Source: JBEKHI01 sp050012355 (lineage in GTDB: Bacteria > Actinomycetota > Actinomycetes > Streptosporangiales > Streptosporangiaceae). Taken from it: DNA of 31,951 nt. The stretch covers positions 1 through 31,951 of the forward strand of contig JBEKHI010000038.1 of NCBI GenBank assembly GCA_050012355.1. Reading direction: 5' to 3'. Position 1 is the stretch's first letter. Each line of letters opens with the position of its first letter. A program made the translations under genes and the position numbers. Shown piece by piece: positions 24,613 through 31,269 of the stretch. Below the pieces are notes generated by a model. The model was not told the DNA's origin, did not search any database, and saw only the letters and a program-made list of their open reading frames with translations.

Positions 24613-25251
24613 TCAGATCTTGTCGCCGGGGCTGACCTGGGGCGCGGGGACCCGGAACCGGCGGATCTGCAGCGCGCGCATCAGGCCGTAGATGGTGAGG
24701 CCCCTAGTCGAGGAGCCGGGGAGCCGCTGGGCTATCAGCCGCTGGATGCTCCGCCGGATCAGCAGCCCGTCGATGGCGACCAGCACGATGAGCACCAGCA
24801 CAAGTGGCGAAATATACGTGTTAAGGGACTTGTTCCGGGTGAACAGCGCGACCAGCAGGACGATCAGCGCGTACATGTAGTACTCGCTGATCCGGCGCTT
24901 GGAGTCGATGAAGTCCCTGACCAGCTTGCGCTCAGGCCCCCGGTCCCTAGGGTTCAGCGCCCAGTCCTCGCCACGCTTCATCGCCTCGTATTTCCGCGTT
25001 CGCTCCGCGCGATCGGCTGGCGTCCGCGAGCCGGACGACCCGGACGACCCGGACGAACCGGACGAACCGGACCGGGACGAACCGGACCGTGATCCGGTGA
25101 TCGACTGGTACCGGCCCTTTTCGGCCTGGCTGCGCTTAGGGGTAGGGCGGCCCTTGCCCGCCTGGGCGGGGGGCTTCTTGTCTTCCGGGGCCTGCGAGCC
25201 GGTCGTAGTCTCCGGATCTGCGGTCGCCCCGGCGCTGCGGCGTCGGAACAT
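24613..25251 (-). CDS. DUF3043 membrane protein
   Basis: 212-residue protein of unknown function, conserved in actinobacteria. An N-terminal MFRRRS and low-complexity, charged/Ser-Gly linker (about residues 1-80, disordered) precede the DUF3043 core: RKYEAMKRGEDWALNPRDRGPERKLVRDFID (landmark: GEDWALNPRDRGPERKLVRD), then two membrane helices (YYMYALIVLLVALF and ISPLVLVLIVLVAIDGLLI) and a basic tail. ATG 25251 is chosen over the upstream in-frame ATG at 25323, which would extend into the promoter region. Divergent from pspA. Confidence 0.92.
   Translation of the reverse strand: MFRRRSAGATADPETTTGSQAPEDKKPPAQAGKGRPTPKRSQAEKGRYQSITGSRSGSSRSGSSGSSGSSGSSGSRTPADRAERTRKYEAMKRGEDWALNPRDRGPERKLVRDFIDSKRRISEYYMYALIVLLVALFTRNKSLNTYISPLVLVLIVLVAIDGLLIRRSIQRLIAQRLPGSSTRGLTIYGLMRALQIRRFRVPAPQVSPGDKI
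25031..25084. repeat. 9-base tandem repeat in DUF3043 linker
   Basis: Four head-to-tail CCGGACGA[CA] units at 25031-25066, then degenerate CCGGACCGG-type units to about 25084. On the coding strand they give Gly-Ser-Ser repeats in the disordered linker. Copy number is likely to vary between strains. Confidence 0.8.
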
Positions 25252-25286
25252 GCTGTATAGCTTAGGGCCACGCCGGGCGGGACCGG

Positions 25287-25387
25287 ACATTAGCTCTAGA
25301 GCCTGCCCGGAGCCCCCGAACATTAGCTATGGGTAACCCCCGGACGGGGCATGATATGTAGCTACTACCCCGGGCAGCGCGTAGGGT
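25287..25387 (+). promoter_or_regulatory. Divergent DUF3043/pspA control region
   Basis: ACATTAGCT occurs twice, at 25287-25295 and 25320-25328, 33 bases apart (about three helical turns), with a further TAGCT at 25359-25363. GCTCTAGAGC (25293-25302) is a 10-base palindrome. TAGGGT at 25382-25387 is a plausible -10 box for pspA. The repeats may be regulator sites. Confidence 0.4.
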
Positions 25388-25456
25388 GGAATCTTGATGG
25401 GCCGCCATGGGTTTTCCACATAGGCACAGCGTTAGACGAAGGGGACGGCCGCGCCA

Positions 25457-26239
25457 ATGAGCGTGATGAAGCGAGTCTCGCTGATCTTCAAGGCCAAGGC
25501 TAACAAGGCCCTGGACAAGATGGAGGACCCCCGCGAGACCCTGGACTATTCCTACTCCCAGCAGCTTGAGATGCTGACTAAGGTCCGGCGCGGGGTTGCT
25601 GACGTCGCGACGTCGCGCAAGCGCGTCGAGTTGCAGATGAACCAGTTGCAGCAGCAGACCAGCCAGCGGGATGACCAGGCCCGCAAGGCGCTGGCCTCCG
25701 GCCGGGAGGACCTGGCCAGGGAGGCCCTGCAGCGTAAGGCCACCGTCGGGCAGCAGCTGAATGACCTGCAGGTCCAGTATGCCCAGCTGCAGGACCAGGA
25801 AGAGAAGCTGACCATCGCGGCGCAGCGCTTGCAGCAGAAGGTGGACGCCTTCCGTACCCGGAAGGAAACCATCAAGGCCACCTACACCGCGGCCGAGGCG
25901 CAGACCCGGATCAATGAGGCCTTCTCCGGTATTTCCGAGGAAATGGGCGACGTCGGCATGGCTATTCAGCGTGCCGAGGACAAGACTGCCCAGATGCAGG
26001 CGCGGGCGGGTGCCATTGACGAGCTGCTGGCCTCCGGCGCCCTCGAGGACCAAGTAAGCGGGCCGCGCGACGACATCCAGGCCGAGCTTGACCGGATGGG
26101 CGCTTCCTCCGACATTGAGCTCGAGCTGGCGAAGATAAAGGGCGAGCTGGGCACCGGCGGCGAGCAGCCGAAGGAGATCGAGTCCCCGAACGGCGAGGCC
26201 ACCAAGCCAGCTGAAGCCGAACAGGGGGAGGACTCGTGA
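25457..26239 (+). CDS. pspA: Phage shock protein A (PspA/IM30 family)
   Basis: 260-residue coiled-coil protein that binds stressed inner membrane and forms oligomers. N-terminal amphipathic helix (MKRVSLIFKAKANKALDKMEDP) then long heptad-like helices rich in Gln/Arg/Glu over about residues 25-200 (ETLDYSYSQQLEML, VDAFRTRKETIKA, MGDVGMAIQRAEDKT). The last 50 residues are acidic and disordered. The start could be 25457 or the ATG at 25469. First gene of the pspA-pspAA pair, whose reading frames overlap. Confidence 0.95.
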   Translation: MSVMKRVSLIFKAKANKALDKMEDPRETLDYSYSQQLEMLTKVRRGVADVATSRKRVELQMNQLQQQTSQRDDQARKALASGREDLAREALQRKATVGQQLNDLQVQYAQLQDQEEKLTIAAQRLQQKVDAFRTRKETIKATYTAAEAQTRINEAFSGISEEMGDVGMAIQRAEDKTAQMQARAGAIDELLASGALEDQVSGPRDDIQAELDRMGASSDIELELAKIKGELGTGGEQPKEIESPNGEATKPAEAEQGEDS

Positions 26240-26511
26240 TCGTCAGGATCCTCGGCGAGGGCCAGTACCGCCTCGACGACTCCAACCACGACAAGCTCGC
26301 GCCGCTGGACACCGAGCTCGGTGACGCGGTGGAAAAGGACGACGACGACCGGTTCCAGGCGGCGCTGGCTGGGGCCCTCACCCTGGTGCGCACCGGGACC
26401 CCGGTCCCCGCCGACACGCTGGAGCCGTCCGACCTGATCCTGCCGCGGGAAGGCGCCAGCCTGGACGAGGTGCGCGAGCTCCTCGGCGAAGACGGGATCG
26501 TACTGAGCTGA
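26236..26511 (+). CDS. pspAA: PspA-associated protein PspAA
   Basis: 91 residues beginning MIVRILGEGQYRL and ending LLGEDGIVLS. Length, start pattern and position match PspAA, a small partner of PspA conserved in actinobacteria and archaea. GTG 26236 overlaps the pspA stop as GTGA, with GGGGGAGG upstream, so the two are translationally coupled. Its biochemical role is not known. Confidence 0.9.
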   Translation: MIVRILGEGQYRLDDSNHDKLAPLDTELGDAVEKDDDDRFQAALAGALTLVRTGTPVPADTLEPSDLILPREGASLDEVRELLGEDGIVLS

Positions 26512-26611
26512 GTGCCTGGTCGGAAGGTCCAGCGCGACCGCTAGCGCGGTCCATGCGAAACCCTCAGCGAATACTGGGGAAGCTTTCAGGGCCCACCGGA
26601 CGTTTCTCGGA

Positions 26612-26653
26612 TAGATTCCATTCAGGGGCTAGGCGACTAAGTGGTCCTAGCCC
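26612..26653 (+). promoter_or_regulatory. Hairpin and possible promoter before htpX
   Basis: In the 157-base gap between pspAA and htpX, GGGCTAGG (26626-26633) pairs with CCTAGCCC (26646-26653) around 12 bases, three bases before the CGGAGG ribosome site. TAGATT at 26612-26617 could be a -10 box, placing the hairpin in a short leader. Earlier, GACCGC-TAGC-GCGGTC (about 26536-26551) may weakly terminate the pspAA transcript. Confidence 0.4.
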
Positions 26654-26668
26654 GATCGGAGGTGCGTT

Positions 26669-27640
26669 ATGGCGCGTACGCGGTATGCGCCAGACCGGGG
26701 CCTGACAGCGCGGATGACCGCGACTATGTTCTTGCTCGGCCTGGTTTTCGTCGCGTTTGTCGCCTTGATCATTGGCATCGGGGCCGCGACTCACACAAGT
26801 GACGCCGCGATCGCGTTCTTCGCGATCGTGCTCGGCGGCGGCCTCGCGTTCATGAGCTTGTTCTACAGCGACAAGATCGCCTTGGCGACGGCCGGAGCCC
26901 GTGTGGTGACCCCGCAGGAGGCACCCGAGCTGCATGCCATCGTTGACCGGCTCTGTGCCCTGGCCGACATGGACAAGCCCCGGGTCGCCATCGCGCCGAC
27001 CAACATACCCAACGCGTTCGCTACCGGTCGCAACAGCAAAAACTCGGTGCTCTGTGTCACCCAGGGCCTGCTGAACAACACCGGCCTGACGAACGAGGAA
27101 CTCGAAGGTGTCCTCGCCCACGAGCTAAGCCACGTGGCGCACAAGGACGTCCAGGTCATGACGATCGCGAGCCTGCTGGCGATCATCGCCGGGCTGATGG
27201 TCCGGTTCGCCTTCTACTCCGAGCTCTTCGGTGGTGGCAGGCGCAACAACAACAACCAGAACGCGGCGCTCATCATGTTCGCCATCATGGCGGCCTCGAT
27301 CGTGGTGTACGCGGTCAGCTTCCTGCTGATCCGGGTGCTGTCGAGGTACCGGGAGCTGGCGGCCGACCGCAGCGGAGCGCTGCTGACCGGCCAGCCGAGC
27401 GCGCTGAAGTCGGCGCTGATCAAGGTCAGCGGCGGTATGAGCCGGATCCCCAACCAGGACCTGCGGGCTGCCGAGCCGCTGAACGCGTTCTACTTCGCCC
27501 CCGCCATGAAGCTGAACCGCGACGGTAGCGGCAGCGGCCTGTCCAAGATCTTCTCCACGCACCCGACGCTGGAGCGCCGGATCCAGGAACTGGACAAGAT
27601 TCAGAAGCAACTCGGCCAGGTAGCACCCAAGGAGCTCTAA
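26669..27640 (+). CDS. htpX: HtpX-type M48 zinc metalloprotease
   Basis: 323-residue membrane protease that degrades misfolded membrane proteins. Two N-terminal helices (TATMFLLGLVFVAFVALIIG region and the next hydrophobic stretch to about residue 70), then catalytic HELSH (His151, Glu152, His155), two more helices split by an Asn-rich loop, and the third zinc ligand Glu229 in YRELAADRSG. The end STHPTLERRIQELDKIQ is typical. CGGAGG lies seven bases before the ATG. Its place between pspAA and pspAB ties it to PspA envelope stress. Confidence 0.95.
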   Translation: MARTRYAPDRGLTARMTATMFLLGLVFVAFVALIIGIGAATHTSDAAIAFFAIVLGGGLAFMSLFYSDKIALATAGARVVTPQEAPELHAIVDRLCALADMDKPRVAIAPTNIPNAFATGRNSKNSVLCVTQGLLNNTGLTNEELEGVLAHELSHVAHKDVQVMTIASLLAIIAGLMVRFAFYSELFGGGRRNNNNQNAALIMFAIMAASIVVYAVSFLLIRVLSRYRELAADRSGALLTGQPSALKSALIKVSGGMSRIPNQDLRAAEPLNAFYFAPAMKLNRDGSGSGLSKIFSTHPTLERRIQELDKIQKQLGQVAPKEL

Positions 27641-28210
27641 GTGGGCTTCCTCGACGCGCTGCTGGGCCGGACCAAGCCGGTGCAGCCTAAGCTCGACGAC
27701 CTGTTCGCGCTCCCGACGGCGGCCATCACCCTGGAGGCCGGGATGGGCTTCAAGCCCACCGGCTCCGGGTCGGTGTGCTTCCGCTCGGTCGAGGGCCGGA
27801 CATTCGCCGACGTGGAAAACGACGTCCGTTCCCTGCTGAACGCGACCGGCAGCCTGCCGGTCGAGGTCACCAAGGACGACTACGGCTTCACCTGGCTGGT
27901 CAGCTCGCACATGTCGGACGATGTGGGCGGGCTGGTGACCGATCTGCACGCGGTGAACTCCTCCTTGGTGGACAATGGATTCGGCCCCCAGTTGCTGTGC
28001 ACGCTGGTAGCGTTCCGCGATGACCAGGAACGCAGGCTGGGCTTGGTTTACCTGTACAAGCGGGGAACCTTCTACCCGTTCGCGCCGCTGAGCGGCCAGC
28101 AAAGGAATAATGCGCTCGAACTCGAGGTCAAGGGAGCCGTCGGCTCCGACCTGAAGTTCGAGCAGGATCTGACCCGCTGGTTCCCGGTGTGGGGAGCACC
28201 GGGCCTGTAG
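27641..28210 (+). CDS. pspAB: PspA-associated protein PspAB
   Basis: 189 residues beginning MGFLDALLGRTKP. GTG 27641 follows the htpX TAA with no spacer. Landmarks include LFALPTAAITLEAG, KDDYGFTWLV and LGLVYLYKRGTFYPFAP. Matches the PspAB family found next to htpX and pspA in actinobacteria; cytosolic, no membrane helices, function unknown. Confidence 0.88.
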   Translation: MGFLDALLGRTKPVQPKLDDLFALPTAAITLEAGMGFKPTGSGSVCFRSVEGRTFADVENDVRSLLNATGSLPVEVTKDDYGFTWLVSSHMSDDVGGLVTDLHAVNSSLVDNGFGPQLLCTLVAFRDDQERRLGLVYLYKRGTFYPFAPLSGQQRNNALELEVKGAVGSDLKFEQDLTRWFPVWGAPGL

Positions 28211-28254
28211 ACCCCGGGGAATCCTCTGTTAGCCGGAATACAGGGGGTGTGTCG

Positions 28255-28292
28255 TAGAGTTGTGTTGTGCGGAATGCCGCTGCCTCAGCGGC
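28255..28292 (+). promoter_or_regulatory. Possible promoter and leader hairpin before erpA
   Basis: TAGAGT at 28255-28260 could be a -10 box; downstream GCCGCTG-CCT-CAGCGGC (28276-28292) is a perfect 7-bp hairpin in the leader, 28 bases before the ATG. The hairpin might otherwise end the pspAB transcript. Confidence 0.4.
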
Positions 28293-28320
28293 TCGCCTGA
28301 AAGACGGGAGCTAACCACAG

Positions 28321-28674
28321 ATGTCCGTTACCGACGATGTGACCCAAACGCAGGGTATCGTCCTCACGAACGCCGCTGCGGGCAAGGTTGCCGCCCTCAT
28401 CGCTCAGGAGGGCCGCGACGACCTCAAGCTTCGTGTCGCCGTCCAGCCTGGCGGTTGCTCTGGCCTGCGTTACCAGCTCTACTTCGACGAGCGCTCCTTC
28501 GACGGCGACGTCGTGGCGAACTTCGGCGAGGTCGGCGTGGTGACCGACAAGATGAGCGCTCCGTACCTCGGCGGCGCCACCATCGACTTCGTGGACACGA
28601 TCGAGAAGCAGGGCTTCACCATCGACAACCCGAACGCGTCGGGGTCCTGCGCCTGCGGCGACTCGTTCCACTGA
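28321..28674 (+). CDS. erpA: HesB/IscA family Fe-S cluster insertion protein
   Basis: 117-residue A-type carrier that receives and inserts iron-sulfur clusters. The three ligand cysteines are present: Cys46 in QPGGCSG and Cys110, Cys112 in GSCACGDSF. Start ATG 28321 has GGGAG ten bases upstream. Close to oxidase assembly and adenosine kinase genes, as in mycobacteria, where a HesB-like gene (Rv2204c) lies near adoK and ctaC. Confidence 0.94.
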   Translation: MSVTDDVTQTQGIVLTNAAAGKVAALIAQEGRDDLKLRVAVQPGGCSGLRYQLYFDERSFDGDVVANFGEVGVVTDKMSAPYLGGATIDFVDTIEKQGFTIDNPNASGSCACGDSFH

Positions 28675-28690
28675 CGCGCCGGCAGACACT

Positions 28691-29659
28691 GTGCGCGTAG
28701 CTATCACCGGGTCGATCGCCACTGATCACCTGATGAAGTTTCCCGGCCGGTTCCACGAGCAGCTGGTCGCGGACAAGCTGGACAAGGTCGCTCTGTCGTT
28801 CCTGGTGGACGACCTTGAGATCAGGCGCGGCGGAGTCGGGGCGAACATAGCGTTCGGCCTCGGCTGCCTGGGTTTGCGCCCGCTGCTCGTGGGGAGCGCG
28901 GGCGCGGACTTCGCCGAGTACCGTGACTGGCTTGAGCGCCACGGCGTCGACACCAGTTCGGTGCGGGAGTCGACGTTGCGGCACACCGCCCGTTTCGTCG
29001 CCACGACGGACGTGGCCGGTGACCAGATCGGCTCGTTCTACGCCGGCGCGATGGCCGAGGACGTGGACGTGCGGCTCGACCATCTCAAGGGTGAGGTGGA
29101 TCTGGTGCTGATCGGGGCCACTGATCCCGACGCGATCCTGAGCTTCACCGCCCAGGTACGGGAGTTCGGCATCCCCTTCGCGGCCGACCCGTCCTGGCAG
29201 CTCGCCAGGTTCGACGGACCGCAGGTGCGTCACCTGATCGACGGGGCCGCGTACCTGTTCTCCAACGAGTACGAGGCCGCCCTCACCGAGCAGAAGACCG
29301 GCTGGACCCCGAATGAGGTGCTCAGCCACGTCGGGGTCAGGGTGACCACGCTCGGCGCCGGCGGCGCCCGCGTGGAGCGCGCCGGGAATGAGCCGGTGCA
29401 CGTGCCCGGGATACCGGATGCGGTGATGGCTGAGCCGACCGGCGCGGGCGACGCGTTCCGGGCCGGATTCCTCGCCGCGGTGTCGTGGGGACTGTCGCTT
29501 GAGCGCGCCGCGCAGCTCGGCAACCTCCTCGCCGTGCACGCGCTGGAGACGGTGGGTACCCAGGAGTACGAGCTCAAACCAGCACAACTGCTTGACCGGC
29601 TGGCCGCCGTATATGGCGAACCGGCCGTAGCAGAGCTGACGCCATACCTGCCTTCCTGA
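28691..29659 (+). CDS. adoK: Adenosine kinase, PfkB family (AdoK-like)
   Basis: 322-residue ribokinase-fold kinase. The start VAITGSIATDHLMKFPGRF and SFLVDDL are nearly identical to M. tuberculosis AdoK (Rv2202c) as recalled; further landmarks are RRGGVGANIAFGLG, ADPSWQLARF, LRVTTLG-type segment VRVTTLGAGG and EPTGAGDAFRAGF, which holds the catalytic Asp and anion hole. It would phosphorylate adenosine to AMP in purine salvage. GTG 28691 lies 16 bases after the erpA stop. Annotation pipelines often call it only 'carbohydrate kinase family protein'. Confidence 0.93.
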   Translation: MRVAITGSIATDHLMKFPGRFHEQLVADKLDKVALSFLVDDLEIRRGGVGANIAFGLGCLGLRPLLVGSAGADFAEYRDWLERHGVDTSSVRESTLRHTARFVATTDVAGDQIGSFYAGAMAEDVDVRLDHLKGEVDLVLIGATDPDAILSFTAQVREFGIPFAADPSWQLARFDGPQVRHLIDGAAYLFSNEYEAALTEQKTGWTPNEVLSHVGVRVTTLGAGGARVERAGNEPVHVPGIPDAVMAEPTGAGDAFRAGFLAAVSWGLSLERAAQLGNLLAVHALETVGTQEYELKPAQLLDRLAAVYGEPAVAELTPYLPS

Positions 29660-29713
29660 CCATAACGACGGGCCACATCTCCCACGCGAATCGCACCCGA
29701 GTAGCGTGGGGAT

Positions 29714-30667
29714 GTGCCCCCGAAACTCACCCTCACGACCGCGTTCACCCAATGGGTCGCCGACCCCGCGATGATCGCGGTCTGCGTCGTTTTGCTGGCC
29801 GCCTACGTGGCGGGAGTGCGCCGGGTCAGACGCGGTGGCGGGACCTGGCCGGTGAGCCGGGTGTGGGCGTTCGCGCTGGGCGGCGTCGGCGGCATTGTCT
29901 ACGCCACGATGTGCTGGCCCGGGGTTTACCAGAACTACCTGTTCTACGCGCGGGCCAGCCAGACCGTGCTGCTGGTGCTCCTGGCGCCGCTGTTCCTGGC
30001 GCTCGGACGGCCCATCACGCTGGCGATCAGCGCGTTCCCGCGCATCGAGCACCCGGTCACCGCGGTCATCGGCAGCCGGGTAGCCCGGATCCTGACGTTC
30101 CCCGCGATCACCACGTTCGCGCTGGTCGCCGTTCCCATGGTCATGTACTTCACCAGCTGGTACACGGCGGTGTTCCACAGCGGCACCGTTCGCGAGCTGA
30201 CCTACCTGGTGCTGATGGTTCCCGGGTTCGTGTTCTTCTGGACGCTGCTGCGGGTCGACCCGGTGCCGAAGGCGTACTCCTACGCGGTCTCGATGTGGAT
30301 CACCGCGGCCGAGGTCGTCGGCGACGCGTTCTTCGGTATCGCGATTATCGCGGACACGAACCTGCTGGCCGGAAGCTATTACAAGGCGCTCCCGGCGCTG
30401 TTCAACAGCGGGCTGGCGACCAAGCAGGTGCTCGGCGGCGGCGTGATCTGGATCCTCGGCGACGCGGTCGGCCTGCCGTTCCTCGCGGCGCAGCTGATCC
30501 AGCTGATGCGCGAGGACCGCGAAGAGGCCGCGATCATCGACGCCGAGCTAGACGCCCGCGAGGCCGCCCAGGAGGAAGCGCAACGCGACCCCGAGGCCGC
30601 CGATGTCTCAGACCCCCAGGCTCCGTGGTGGCAGAACGACTCCCGGTTCACCGACCGCTTCCGCTAA
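29714..30667 (+). CDS. ctaG: Cytochrome c oxidase assembly protein, CtaG/caa3 type
   Basis: 317-residue membrane protein with about seven helices that helps assemble the caa3-type oxidase. Landmarks are VWAFALGGVGGIVYATMCWPGVYQNYLF (landmark WPGVYQNYLF), APLFLALGRPITLA, YFTSWYTAVFH and GFVFFWTLLRVDPVPKAYS. The acidic cytoplasmic C terminus ends NDSRFTDRFR. GTG 29714 with GGGGAT just upstream; that site sits in the arm of a CCCACGC/GCGTGGG hairpin (29681-29687 and 29704-29710). TAGCGT at 29702 may be a -10 box for a leaderless or short-leader transcript. Confidence 0.93.
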   Translation: MPPKLTLTTAFTQWVADPAMIAVCVVLLAAYVAGVRRVRRGGGTWPVSRVWAFALGGVGGIVYATMCWPGVYQNYLFYARASQTVLLVLLAPLFLALGRPITLAISAFPRIEHPVTAVIGSRVARILTFPAITTFALVAVPMVMYFTSWYTAVFHSGTVRELTYLVLMVPGFVFFWTLLRVDPVPKAYSYAVSMWITAAEVVGDAFFGIAIIADTNLLAGSYYKALPALFNSGLATKQVLGGGVIWILGDAVGLPFLAAQLIQLMREDREEAAIIDAELDAREAAQEEAQRDPEAADVSDPQAPWWQNDSRFTDRFR

Positions 30668-30760
30668 CCGCCCCCGCGCGCAGCCCCGGGCCTCACGTCT
30701 CACGCCAGCCTCCCCGCTCACGCTTAGCCCCTCGCCTCACACCAGCCGCACCGCCTCGCG

Positions 30761-30812
30761 CTATCGATGTCCCATCGCTGGCGTCATAGCCCCGGCGATG
30801 GGACATCGATGG
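30761..30812. repeat. Dispersed hairpin element, copy 2
   Basis: Arms 30761-30783 and 30790-30812 form a 23-position stem with only one C/C mismatch and two G-T pairs, around a TCATAG loop. It shares arm sequence (ATCGATG, CCATCGCTGG) and loop type with copy 1 at 24524-24575. It lies between convergent ctaG and the TusA-like gene and probably ends transcription from both sides. Bases 30668-30760 hold nothing else recognisable. Confidence 0.78.
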
Positions 30813-30825
30813 GGTCGGCGCGGCC

Positions 30826-31137
30826 CTAGTAGTTGCGGCGGATGACGAAGACCCAGCCGGTCGCGTACTCCGCGCGGTCGACGAGTTCGTGGGACTTCAT
30901 GCGGCACCACGACGGGACGTCAGCGTAGGCGGCCGGGTCGTCGGCCAGCAGGGCGAAGGTGTCTCCGACCGGCACGTCCCGGATCTGCTCGGCCGCCATG
31001 ATGATCGGGATCGGGCATTTGCGCCCGAGGGCATCGATGACGAGGGCTGTCTGCGGGAGAGTGGCCTCTTCCTGAACAGCAGCCGGTGGTTCTGCTGCTC
31101 GCTGTCTACGCCCGAACCACGCCACGTGATCAATCAT
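30826..31137 (-). CDS. TusA-like sulfurtransferase family protein
   Basis: 103-residue protein with the SirA/TusA core after a 30-residue N-terminal extension: IDALGRKCPIPII holds Cys41 in the CPxP motif, then VGDTFALLADDPAAYADVPSWC and the late strand WVFVIRRNY. Such proteins relay sulfur, though many are uncharacterised. ATG 31137 is chosen; the long open frame to 31944 on this strand is antisense to ctaC and rejected. Divergent from ctaC across 132 bases. In several actinomycetes a related domain sits beside the oxidase genes, sometimes fused to a cysteine desulfurase; here it stands alone. Confidence 0.88.
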   Translation of the reverse strand: MIDHVAWFGRRQRAAEPPAAVQEEATLPQTALVIDALGRKCPIPIIMAAEQIRDVPVGDTFALLADDPAAYADVPSWCRMKSHELVDRAEYATGWVFVIRRNY

Positions 31138-31269
31138 GGCATGCCTGACAACACTGGGGGTCCCCGAACGCCGAGCACGGCCACGCGATACTGTTTCCAC
31201 GACAGGCTGTAGAAGAACCGTTTCCCGGCCCTCGGCCGGGTGGCAATCGTTGCAGGAAGGGCGCTCCTC

